DNA of 64,000 bases from Crotophaga sulcirostris. Taxonomy: Eukaryota; Chordata; Aves; Cuculiformes; Crotophagidae. The stretch covers positions 2,183,756 to 2,247,755 of the forward strand of contig VYZB01000035.1 of assembly GCA_013397455.1 (NCBI GenBank), given 5' to 3'. The notes beneath the pieces were generated by a model. The model ran no database searches. It worked only from the letters and a program-made list of their open reading frames with translations, and was not told the origin of the DNA. Within the stretch, counting starts at the first letter, position 1. The number at the start of each line of letters is the position of its first letter. Below, piece after piece: positions 52,732 through 64,000 of the stretch. Position numbers and translations under genes: made by a program.

Positions 52732-53660
52732 TAACAAACTGTCCAGAAATCAGAATCACTAACTCATTGGTAGACCAGATGCTACTGCTTTAGGGTCACA
52801 ACATGAACAATTGGTCTTGAAAAGAAAGCATATCTTATTTTTTTCACACGGAAGCAAAAGTGAATCAAAGGACTTGGAAACAAATGAACAAAAACTGAAC
52901 CTTGATCCATTTGCAGATGTGTGTTCTCCCAATACAACTATTTTTCCTCTCTTCCTGTTGCCATTCCTTCATTTTTCCACTCTTTTCACTTAAATGAAGT
53001 TTTCTTTTTCAAACAGTGCAAGCCAATTTTAATCTCATTTATTCACTGTAGCTTTTATTTATAAGTGCTCCTGTCCCTTTTTAATATATCCCAACCAAAA
53101 TAAATTATGGGTGAGCCTGAAACAGAGATGGAAAGTGAATGAGTTCAAAACCCAGAACACATGGGGTCAGTCAAGAACAGACCTCCTACAGACCCTTGTC
53201 ATCCTCCAATAGCCTCCCAATACATAGTGGGAAGAAACAAATGGAAAGATTTCTTTCCCCATCACTCCAAAGCAATCCGATCGTCATTAGCCAAGAAAAG
53301 GGAATGTCTATTTTTGATTCCTTTACTCTTCCAGATGAGCTTGGTAAAAGTGTTGAAAAATAATTCAACAAAATATTTTTTCCCTTACAAGATACTCGAT
53401 AAACAAAAATATAAAGAAAAAAGGACTGCAATTGGAAAGGAATTGTAATACCCATACACTTCATATATTTGTATAAACACATTGTAAGCCCTGCCAATTT
53501 AAGAGTCTCTTCTTCCACCACCCACAACTACTTCCTTTTATCTTATCAGAAAAACAGCTCTTCACCACTGTAGGCTAATTACACCATCTGTTTAGCCCCA
53601 GTACACTTACACTAAGACATGGCACATTAATTCCTTAACTTTCCCACATGGAACTGCCTT

Positions 53661-54301
53661 GTGTTGCCCTCATATTTGCAAAGACACGGGCTAGGCAGAA
53701 GGAACAGGGTGAGAGGGAACAGCCTCACATTATTTGTATTCCTGCTTCCTCCACCACAGCTCTGCTGCCAGGCTTCACAGGGATTTAAGCAATCTGACAA
53801 TTTCTCTCTACCTCACCTCAACACAATAGTGCCAGTTGTCAGGATTGGCAACGAAAAACATCAATCATGGGTGCACACACAAAGGAGGAGGCAGAGTCTA
53901 TGCGAGTTTGCACCGCTTGTCATATCAAGCAAGCTGTCTCTCTCCACAGCGGTCAGAGATCGCTGAATCTCAACTTAGAGCCTTCCTTGGGAAACAGGAG
54001 ATACACAGCCTTACATTAAAAAGCAGGATTTCTCCACCTTTTGGAAAACAGGATGCACTTTGGAGAGGTGGAAGGGTGCGGGGTACAAGAAAACTTGTAC
54101 CTAACTTCGAATGCATCTGGGATTCCTCCGATTTCCCTCCCCTCTTCCCCCTTAGAAGCATTCCTGCGTTACAAAGACATGTTCCAGTTAAGAAATTGTT
54201 TTCATTACAAAAAAAATTACTTGCTACTGATAACCACTAAGATTGCACCAAAGGTGAAAGGGAAAATCCTTAGACATTTAACATCACTTTGCATTGCTTA
54301 G
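53661..54301 (+). other. Stop-poor stretch with overlapping ORFs in all three plus frames
   Basis: Plus-strand ORFs at 53661-53966 (101 codons), 53836-54240 (134 codons, the longest in the window outside mobile elements) and 54041-54301 (86 codons) overlap in three frames. None shows a known domain, and no poly(A) tail or LTR was seen. Low stop density in all frames points to composition rather than selection on one frame. Confidence 0.3.
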
Positions 54302-57256
54302 CCAGATAGTTTTATTTACAGTTATTTATAGATTCCTGTTTCTGCTGTATGTCACAGGCTTGGATTTTGTGGGGTTTTTTTTTGTTTATACATAAGGCAC
54401 GATGGAGGCTGGAAAGGGCAGAGCCAGAAATAAGAAAACACTTCATCTTTCAGAGATCACTTAAGAGTGTATTTGCATTCATCTATAGAACAGCAAGGGC
54501 ACGGGTGGCAGGAACAAACTGGGACACAGAGGAGAGGAAAAAAGCAAAGGTGAATTGAGCCCAATTATGGTCAATATCTCTGCCCTCAGGTCCCATCAAA
54601 ACATCAGGAGGTGTGGATGGGACAGGGACAAAAATTAAGCTATTATATGCTTGCTTTGCTGAAGCATTACATTTGTATCTTTGCGTATTTCAAATTTAGA
54701 AACAAAGTACACAGCTATTCTTAACGTTGCCTACATAAATTAGAAATATTTTCATCACTATATTTCTCCTGACCTTTTTAGTGACAAAACTACTCAGAAG
54801 GGAAGCAAGAAAAAAAAAAGGTGCTAATTTACGTCAATTAGGTAATTGCAAGTAGAGAAGTGGTAAACATTGGCCAAAACCACTCAGATTTCATCCCACT
54901 ATTTAGTAATGCCTTACACAAACCTTGCCTGTACAGAGCAAACCTTAATACAGCCACAGCTCAGTGAAAGTACCCAAAGTGTGGGCTGGTTCAGATTCAG
55001 GGTCTCAGACAGTAAGGTCAGGGATACACTGTGTAAGACACACTTCATGTGGCACTGTACTTGTTTCTATTCTCTGAGGCACTTCCCTATCATGGAGATA
55101 AAAATGTAGAGCCAATCATTCAGTGCTATGACAGCCGTATCTGCCCTTCCAGCTAATGGAAAAGTACCAAACATCAACACTAACCCATAGAGAAGAGGAT
55201 CTCTCATGACAACTGCTGTCATTTTACTTGTTTCCCTTCCCACTCACTGTCAACAGCAAGGCCAGGGTGAGTCATTAGGTAACTTTATTAACAAGGTAAT
55301 CCATTAATTTAAATTGTAGGACAGAAAGTACCTAATCTGTATCAATTCTGAAGATGTGTTCAGTAGACTCTTTTCCTTTTCAAAGTCATTTTGATGCCCT
55401 AAGACTGAAAATTTCACCAGATTATCCCAACTGAAAGACAATAACTGTTGCAACAAGTGTATTCCATAACATAAAAGAAATTCTACTAACCAGTCTATCA
55501 TCTTCTTTTACCTTGATTTATACCACATCTTTATGTTTTACATGTGAACATACATAAAATATTTATAATTTACGTGTAAATTAACAGTTGTGTTTGCTTA
55601 AGAGCAATAACGTGCCTTTCCCATATGTACCAGCTATTGGATCACAGAAACAGTCCACACTCAAGTCCTATACCCCAACATACTTGGTCTAAACTAAACA
55701 AAACCACTACAAACACGAAAAACAAAAAACACATACAGAAACAGCCCACAGTTCTTCCCCTCTCCCTTCCAAGAGCACTGTCATTCAGACATAAGTGAAC
55801 TAAGGCAGTTTTGTTGTCGCATAAACTGTAGCTCATTAAAGCAGAAACAAAACTAGCTTTAGTTTTACATGAAGAAAGGGATTTATGGCTTGATGAGAAA
55901 CAAATTGCCAAAATCCCCACTGCAAACTTGCAACCTAATTAAATGCCTTCTGTTACGCATAGCGTGAAAAGTACCACCACTGCTTTTTATGCCTATAAAA
56001 CCACTCTTCCTTCTAACTGTTATTTACCTCCTGTTGACCAAGCGTAGAAAAATGCTGCCGTGCACCCTCCAAGATTTCCACAAGCTCCTACAGATAGTAA
56101 AGTTCTGTGTACTGCCACTCTTGCACTAGCTTGCAAAGAAATGTATCTATGTCCCCAAATAGAGGGGGTTTGTTTCTGAGGGGCACACATCTTTGCCATT
56201 AAAAAAGCATTGTCAATAACTTAATTGCCTTGTTATGCCAAGTGTAATACACACCATCAAAGGTTAACAACAAAGACTATTTCCCTCACCCCAAAAAGCT
56301 CACTAGAAAGTCATACTTTGGAAAGACAACTCCCTTGAAACATTTGGCAGTGATACAGTCAGATTAAGTAAGTATACATGGCATGCTAAGCCTCTTCAGT
56401 ATTTCATTATCTCCCCAGCACATAGCTCCATTGTATCAGATGCAACACTTAATCTTGCACTTTTAAATCTTGAAAGCAAGTATCCACTAACATTTGTAAT
56501 TATTTCAAACAGAACTCTTGAAAACAGACAAAACATTTCAACTGTACATGAACACTGTAAAGTACCAAAGTCTCTCAGTGAACCAGAAAACAGAAAATAA
56601 GAGAAATATACTCAGCAGTCAAAGCAGTACAAGTCTTGATGCTTTTCAAGGTTCCACACATCAAGTATAATTCTGACCACTTCAATGGCAAATTTTCACT
56701 CAGTATCTGCTAGCATATCACCAAGACTTTCAGGAAGATTCCTTTCACAAAGTGTACAATCCTTAACTGTACGGTTCAAGACAAAGCACAGGAGAGCACT
56801 TGCCAAATTTCTAAAAAGTCCTCAGCAGAATTCAAGCATCTATTATACAAAGGCATAATGCAATAATGTTTTCATATCTGGAAAACAACAGTCAGCTTAG
56901 CTACTAGTCAGACATTTTGGTCAAGAATCAACTAACATAAGGCAGGAGACACTGTCTAAGCATAGGCACCATAAAATTGACTGGGGAGAGAAGGGTAACA
57001 AATGGCAAACAAATTTCTACATAGAAAAAGAGTTGTCTGAACTTTTCCTACTGGCAACAATACCACACCTCCTAAGTATTAAAAGACCTGAAGAGGACAA
57101 ACAAGACTTCCCCCCTCCCCCAACAGTCAAATGTATACACCCTGACAAAACAGTTCTGGTAACCTGATGAGAGTCAATCCAATCTAGTAACACTTCCCGG
57201 CTCAGGAAAGGCCCCCAGAAAACGTTGCATTTAACTGAAAGATTAAACTGTCAGCC

Positions 57257-57283
57257 GGGGTTGGGGGGAGGAGGGGAGCAGGG
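57257..57283 (+). other. G-quadruplex motif
   Basis: G-tracts of 4, 6, 4 and 3 at 57257-57260, 57263-57268, 57273-57276 and 57281-57283, with loops of 2, 4 and 4 bases, fit the G3+N1-7 pattern. The G-rich strand is the template strand of PTPRK, so the nascent RNA would be C-rich. A (CAAAA)n run follows to about 57302. Confidence 0.7.
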
Positions 57284-60200
57284 AACAAAACAAAACAAAA
57301 AATCATGACAGCTAAGCACAGTAGAGACTCTTCCAAGAAGCAAACAGTAAAAATCATCTTCCAGTAATCTGGCGGAAAAAACACGACAAGTGTTACAAAA
57401 ACATGTGAATTTACACTTTGAAAGCCAATTGTCACATGAAATACCATCCAGACACAAGGCTGCTTTAAATTACCTTCTGAGAAGTCTGAATTTACATCAT
57501 AGATGTAGCTACATCAAGACTTTCTAACACCAAATTTTTCATACACATTACAGGTTGTTCATGAGACCGACTGTTTTTTTGAAGCCACAACACCATCCCC
57601 TTCTACTATCACCACTACACTTATTTCTTCACATCTCACATTTTCTTACACGCAAGATAGTAGAGCTCCTATAGTCAGTTTATCCAAGCACACTGATCAG
57701 ACAAATGAGAGATTACAGACATCTAGAAACAACATGTATTAATGATTGATTTTTTTCCACTGTATTTTACAAATCAATCTTGTACTTTACAAAACAGCCC
57801 ATGTCTGAATATTTCGGGTATAAGAGGACAGCCATAAGTCTTTCTATGGACAACATTATATGATCCTACACCTATAACTATTGCATAAATTCACACTACT
57901 TTTCTCCCCCTATTTTCAATGCATACCAAAGAACTTTGTTTTATCCAGATTAATTTCTGTCTTATAAACCTCCTTCCCAAACTGTTTCCTTGGCAGACCC
58001 CAAGACAACGGCATTTTGTATTTTATTATGGATGTGTCCAGCTGTTTTTAAACCCATGTTTTCAAATAACCTTCATGTCACAGCAGAAATAAATCAAGGA
58101 TACTGCTACTAACCCCTATGTCAAATCCAGCACAGCAAGTACAGTGCCAGGCCTGCAACTCAACTCTTGCTCCTGCGCTCAGTGGCTCCTCTTCAACTTT
58201 GTGCTATATTACAAGGAAGAAAACAGTTTCCAGTATTTCTGTTCCTGCTTCCTTGACTATCCATTAAATCTTGTTTGAACAACATAAGCACTAGTTTCTC
58301 TCCACATGTACCACAGCATGCACTGAACTTGTACTTGAAGCAGTCGTTGGCATGCCTGAAGTTCAAATACCTGTACCTCTAGCCATACAGGGAAGTTGGA
58401 AACAAAGTGCTGCTAAAAAACCTTAATTTACAATTCATTCTCTTTTTAGAATGCTGGCAGATGCTGTCCTTTCCCACTCTCAGTCCTTCAGACCACAAAA
58501 GAGGGGTGGAAAGCCTTACAAATTTTTATTCAAGCCTCCCTGGTGAGAAAAATGCAGTTGACTTTCAGTTTCCTGATGCCTAAATACTGAAAGCAAACCT
58601 AGTCAGGGCAATCAGAACTACCAAAAAAAGATATCACAACGTACCTTTAAAACAGATAGGACACAACCTAACCCACTTGTATTCAGTTAGTGCTAGAACA
58701 GTTAAAAATCAAATGCAGCATCAAGGCACAGTCGCCTCATGCCACATTAAACTTTTTTTTTTAAATAAGCATGAATTTTTATCTGAATTGGCCTTTTCCT
58801 TTTCCAAAATGACACAAGAATGGAGAACACTCTATCTAGTACTACCTTCATAGTTTACAAGGTCTAATCACCTGTAATCTTTGGGTTTTTTGGCCAAAGT
58901 ATTACTTCAGCTGTGACAGCCTGAATACTTTAACATTTGAACAACTATGATTCTAAGAGGGTAAATTCGTCCAAAAAGTCTCAAACTGACATTCTGGCCC
59001 AATAAGATCTCCTGTATATTAAATCATCTCAATAAAAACAAAACTTTTAAAAAATGATGTTCTTAGAAGCTGTTTTTAAATATGTAGAACTAGACTCTGA
59101 TCTCAGTGATTTCAGTTCATTGGTGGTACCCCACAATACCAGTGCAGCTCCTAAACATAAGTTATTACTTCCTAATAGCTCCATTTAACTTGTTTCAAGA
59201 TACAAAAGAATTTTGCAAGTCCTGGGGGAATGAAAAAAGAAAGGGAAATTATGCTATGTGTGAGTCAATTGTGCTATCTGTGAGTCAACAGTAGCTCCTC
59301 TTCACTCTCTAAACATCTACACAGAAGACTGTTTCATAACTGCATTCTGACCTGGACTTTTTGATGGCACATGATCATTAATTGTTTCCTCCTCCTAGTC
59401 TTGAAAGGAAAAAAAAGAGGAAAACTATCAGTTTTTAATAGTTCATGGTAGGTGGTATATGAAAAACTTAGTATGTATTCTAACAATACTAACATAATAA
59501 ATTTTCTCATATATTAAAAGGTAGGACACCGCAATATCCACTAGCATCCAAACGGTTTTGTTTACGCAAGCAGCATTTTTAATTATAATTTAATATTCCC
59601 AGTCATGAGAATGACACTGAGATTCATTCATTCCTTAAAAACTAAAACAACATGGGAACTCTGAGATGAAAGCTCCATGTGTGATCGTGCCAATACAGCT
59701 TCTGGGAAGAGACTACTTACAAAACCAAGAGGATGATTCAGCCTCTCTTTGTGTATTTGTTCTTTCATTCTTCTGCAACTGAACATAAATTTGGATTAAC
59801 TATTCCAGTACTTCGCGTTATCTCATTTTCCACACGATGTGTTAATGACTTTCGGACTACTGAACCATAAGTAGTTCCAATCTCCAAGTGAAAAGCCCAA
59901 TATCCCATTACCTGTATCACAGAAATAAAATTTTCATGAAAACTTACTGTAAGCAAATTTCACAGAAATTCACAATAGTTCTGTCCAGTTGCTTTTGTCT
60001 ATTGAAAATAAACCTCAAATTTATACGAAGTAGCTTTCTATACCCTGATCTGACGTCCATGACTACTGAAAAACTACTTTCTAAAGAGTCTGACAACATC
60101 TGAAGCAAGACAGCAAATATCTTCTTATTTATCTGTATTTGATATAAGACTAAACCCTCTTGCAACAGTTATTACAGTGAAACTATGAAGTACAGGTAAG

Positions 60201-61602
60201 AATAAGAAGTCTCATTAACAATTAGTCCATTTTACTTAGCAACCCCACAAGAGCAAATAATTGGCTGTCAAGCTAAGCATCACAGAACAATTCTCCTTTG
60301 AAACTATGTGGCAAAAGTGAAATAACTGTAGTCTACACAAACAGTAAGTTCTGCCCAAAGGTTTTTTCCCAGACTGTCTTATTCCTCAAGCAGTTCCCCA
60401 ATTTCTCTCAAGTCACCAAACTGAAATGCAAACAGATAAGTTTAGATAATACTTTGTGTGTTCATAGACCATGAACAAAGCTATTAAAATCCCTGCATCT
60501 ACCACTTCCGATTCCCAGTTTGCAATACTCATCCTGAGCACAAAATGCCCTCATGGAAACAGCACAGGTTAATCTTAACAATGACTACAGATTTGAATAA
60601 TTAAAGTGCCCATTTTATCAGAAAAGTGCCGATATCTCCTTTTTTACTTTCTGAGATCACAGCTTAAATCCTTGTTAATCTGAAGATGTGATGAAAATCT
60701 ATCAGTGTTTACAACTATCCCATACACTCTTACAACTTGGCATTTAAACCACTGATAATGGCATCTCTCCCTCTAGGAGGTCTGCAACCAATCTGTCAAG
60801 CATATCCTATTTCAGCAAATCTTTCTAAGCAAGCAAATACAAAACTCTCAATTAGATGATCTGCCAGCATATCTTCTAATGCATTAGCTGCCAAATTTGA
60901 ATAAAAGGAAAACACTGACAAGCATTCAAGCCTGCCGAGATTTATAGAGAAATGTAGTTTTGGTATAGAAGACCTACACTTTAGTTCTGGGGAAACCAAT
61001 AAGCATCAATGGGTACTGCCCCTGAAAAGGTGGTCCCGTCTTCAGGTAATCATTATTCCACTGGTACCAGAGAAAGGATTCAAATAAGCAGGACTGGTCA
61101 AAATCCTTCCCTTCTGGCAGCAATACACAATATGTGCAAACAAGTTTTTATTACACAATAAGAACAGAAAACATCCTTTGGGCTCCTTAACCAGTGCCAT
61201 CATGTCCCCAGTAAATTTCCTACTGCCATAAAACTTCCTATTTGTTGTTATAGAGAGGAAAGATCCGCTTACAAACGACAGAAGTCTTTCCTTGTAGCTC
61301 TACAAGTTCATTCATGCTCTTCATTAGGATAAAAATACAAGTGCCGTACAAGCAAGTACGGAATGCTAAAATCATCCAGAAGATCACTGGGAGTAGACAT
61401 CTCCAGGAAAAGACAGTGAGGAAGACGGCCTGACTTCAGCATACCTGTCTCTACATACTCTACATGTAGATTATGGACTGTTCATCCTATCCTTCTGCAT
61501 TGGCCCTTGACTGTTAATAAATCACTTAAATCTCATTTACTAATCTATACCACAAGAAAAACAACAAAAAAGTGCAAGTGTTCCCTATGCCAGATTTCCT
61601 TT

Positions 61603-61671
61603 AAAAAACAAACAAAAAAAAAACCAAACCAAAAACACCCCCCCCCCCCTCCCCCCCCCCAAAAAAAAAAA
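61603..61671. repeat. A-rich and poly(C) homopolymer cluster
   Basis: A-rich AAAC units lead into 12 C (61638-61649), one T, 10 C (61651-61660) and 11 A (61661-61671). On the PTPRK sense strand this gives 22 G interrupted by one A, flanked by T runs. Strong i-motif/G-quadruplex potential. It is also a typical place for sequencing-length errors. Confidence 0.85.
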
Positions 61672-62774
61672 TCAATATTTCACAGGTTTAGTACACAAGC
61701 AGCCAGGTAAAACCAGAGGATTTGAGAGTTGGAAGGTGGAACTAAACAGCTGAAGACTGCATTCACACAATTGTGTTAAGCAGCAGCCAGACTAGTCTCC
61801 CTGATTCTTTCTTAAGCCACTGCGAGAACAAATGGACTTCAGCCTAGCTAAGGATTCTACCAGAAGCAAACATTAATTCCTTCCAGCAAATATTATATCT
61901 GTGTGGAAGGGTACAACACTTCCTAACGCAAAAGAACTTCATACCCTTCCCCAAAAGCCTACCTTTAGTCATGGTTATTTTACGAATGGAATCAGATAAC
62001 TTCCTTGCTCAGACAAGCCTCAAAAGGCTTAACTGCAGTGGTGACAGAATGCATGGTTTCCTCATTCTTGAATAACGATCTGCTCAACAGCAGAGATGCT
62101 GTATTAAAGACTCCATGAATTTTAAAAATGCATTTTTAAAGTATCTGTAGGAAGGACAAGCCCATTAATGGCATACTGAAAGATTATTTTTCAAGCTTCT
62201 AAGCTTCTACGCTTTTAGCTTGAGCAGAGAAAGGGAATCTGATTCACTAACCAACAAGCTAACAAAAGACTAAAACACAAACAGAAAACTCAGTATTCAA
62301 GAGGACAATCAACAACATTCCTCGGTTTATGCTTTCTCCATTTTATAACAGGCACATGAACCACAGACATGGTATATACAAGTACATTTTTGACCTATAC
62401 CTTATCTTTTGTAGTTAGAGGGAGATAAATATATCTACACACTCATGCAATCGCCATGGGAATTTCAATTCTGCTGGAAAATATTCTGCTAATTTTACAG
62501 GGTTGAGTTATACAATGTTTAAGGAAGAAATATGGTTCTAAGCTTATTTAACATGTTCTAAGCACTACCTCTAAAAATAGAGAAAAGTTAAACATAGCTA
62601 GAAGCACATTGCATAAAACAAATATATCACTATACCAGTGCTATGAATAACTGGTAGGAAATGCTTTACTTTCTGTTAGCATCTTCAAACAGTCAGTGGG
62701 ACTAGCTGTATACAGTGCAAGAGAAGCAAGGGACAAGAAACAGTTTGGCAAGAAAAAATAAAAAACGCATCAGC

Positions 62775-62849
62775 GAGCTAACTGCTGTTAGCTCTTAGCT
62801 ATTAATAGAATAGCCATTAGGATAGCTTAAGCTTAATAGTTAGCTATTC
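62775..62849. repeat. Cluster of perfect palindromes and hairpins
   Basis: Four symmetric elements within 75 bp. A hairpin has arms GAGCTAAC/GTTAGCTC (62775-62782, 62787-62794) and a 4-base loop. There are two palindromes, CTATTAATAG (62799-62808) and TTAAGCTTAA (62827-62836). An outer pair GAATAGC/GCTATTC lies at 62808-62814 and 62843-62849. All reuse the word TAGC/GCTA. Confidence 0.7.
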
Positions 62850-64000
62850 TTCAGTTATTCCTTGATTAAGATAATTAAATAAAACCCAGAGTGAGAGATC
62901 AAAAATCTCAACCCAGTTTAAAGCTGACTTGAATACAAAACTTGAATTTGAATCTGAAAATGTGTTTCTTTCCAGGTGTCTTCCCCTAGTGAAGAATGTC
63001 CACTGCTTCATCAAGGGCAGAATCCTCTCTGCAAATCTGCATACAATGATTAATTTTACATACTGACATAACAGATAGGAGATCGACTTGGGGGGCAGGG
63101 TGGAGGGGGAGAGTATGATCATGAAGGGAAAAAAGGTCTTTTTTCTAAACGGAAGTACCAAGGAAACATCATTTTCATGGAATTTCATTTATATATCTAA
63201 GAATGGTAAAGATGTACAGTCTGCTGTGATAAACATAACAGTTGAGGCTTTTCAATTCATATAAAGCTTGGGTTGGGGTTTTTTTTGTTTTAAAAATAAA
63301 GAAGTCTGAACAGAGATGTAATTCTAATCCAGAATTTAAAGCCAAGCCTTAATCTATAGGTAACAAATTGCTGCAGTCTGTTCCAATGCATTTACACGAA
63401 TATGTTTGATGCATTCAGGGTAGAAAAGGACATGACAAATTAAAAGAACTAGTGCTCAAATACAGCATACAAAGCCATTTCTCAAGATTTTTGAAGGCTC
63501 CATGAACTTTAGTGAATCTTCAAATATCACTCTAAAAATCCATATCTGGAGGTATATCAGACTTCAGCTCTTCAATAATGCATCCAATAAAAAAATTGTT
63601 CAGAGGAAGCGACTGAATAAGGGCACAGTAGGTTTGGGTTTGGTTGGTTGGTTTTTTACAGGAATCAAACTATGACACCAGTTATATCAAAATATTTTTT
63701 TTATTTTAGTGATGAGCCCTCTCCCTTCTTTCTGTCTTACCTTGAAAATACAGCATGACATAACAGTCACATTTGGGATTTCATGATCTGTTTCATCTCT
63801 CAAGTAACACAACAAGCAATCTTTGTATATCATGTTACAGTACCCAAATAAGCTGATCACAAGATTCCGTAACAATATCGCACTGCAATAATAAAAAGTA
63901 TTTGGTCATTCAGTTTTTCTACCCATTATTCCTATTTCACTTACTTTTTAAAAGAGGATTAAAATCACAATTGGAACAATCTCTTACAAGTTACAAAAGT

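Larger units (their letters stand above)
13039..64000 (-). other. PTPRK: PTPRK intron 1, partial (at least 51 kb)
   Basis: Everything to the right of the exon is inferred to be the first intron, because the gene runs right to left and the exon is the second coding exon of PTPRK. No other exon with conserved protein and proper splice sites was recognised here. Neither a CpG-rich promoter nor a signal-peptide exon appears before the window ends. A very long first intron is known for the mammalian gene. Confidence 0.85.
52732..64000. other. Intronic sequence with no recognised gene
   Basis: Long repeat-poor part of intron 1. It contains a stop-poor stretch at 53661-54240, a G-quadruplex motif at 57257-57283, an A/C homopolymer cluster at 61603-61671 and a palindrome cluster at 62775-62849. 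The 114-codon minus-strand ORF at 62844-63188 has no recognised domain. There is no CpG-rich promoter and no signal-peptide exon up to the right edge. Confidence 0.65.

Noticed and set aside
62844..63188. 114-codon minus-strand ORF
   Set aside because: No domain, no splice context and no neighbouring conserved sequence. ORFs of this length are expected by chance in 64 kb.
1..64000. CRISPR arrays, rRNA, intact tRNA genes, LTR pairs or a CpG-island promoter
   Set aside because: No regularly spaced direct repeats, no cloverleaf with intact A- and B-boxes, no matching LTR ends and no CpG-dense region were seen on reading both strands. The DNA is clearly vertebrate intron.

Overview
This window is vertebrate, almost certainly avian, nuclear DNA. 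It lies inside one very large gene. Seven to nine CR1 LINE segments cover it, one about 3 kb long, and several end in the typical ATTCTATG-type CR1 tail. The background is AT-rich, with no operons, CpG island or promoter. The only protein-coding sequence I can support is one 123-bp exon on the minus strand at 12916-13038. It encodes the start of a MAM domain and reads as exon 2 of PTPRK, receptor-type protein tyrosine phosphatase kappa. The gene runs right to left. Positions 13039-64000 are therefore at least 51 kb of intron 1, and 1-12915 at least 12.9 kb of intron 2. Exon 1 (signal peptide) and exon 3 (rest of the MAM domain) are outside the window.

Layout from left to right. 1-885 is a degenerate CR1 on the minus strand. 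886-12915 is mostly unique intron with a short CR1 tail near 9.5 kb and a double hairpin near 10.2 kb. 12916-13038 is the PTPRK exon, with a good donor, acceptor and candidate branch point. 16.3-16.7 kb is a CR1 ORF2 piece on the plus strand. 18.1-18.7 kb holds two adjacent minus-strand ORFs in different frames, a possible unidentified pseudogene. 21.6-22.5 kb has two CR1 pieces. 27.3-28.3 kb holds a degenerate reverse transcriptase that is not CR1. 31.3-34.3 kb is the long CR1 on the plus strand. Near 36.4 kb is a possible tRNA-derived SINE relic. 45.8-46.7 kb is a CR1 C-terminus plus 3' UTR on the minus strand, and 52.7 kb a CR1 tail. The remainder is intron with simple repeats, G-rich motifs and a palindrome cluster near 62.8 kb.

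No new multi-gene system is visible. The least expected item is the YADD-type LINE relic at 27.3-28.3 kb. It keeps one reading frame with recognisable RT and post-RT blocks for about 390 bp, then continues after a single-base shift. Most other ORFs of 60-130 codons look like chance ORFs in intron sequence.
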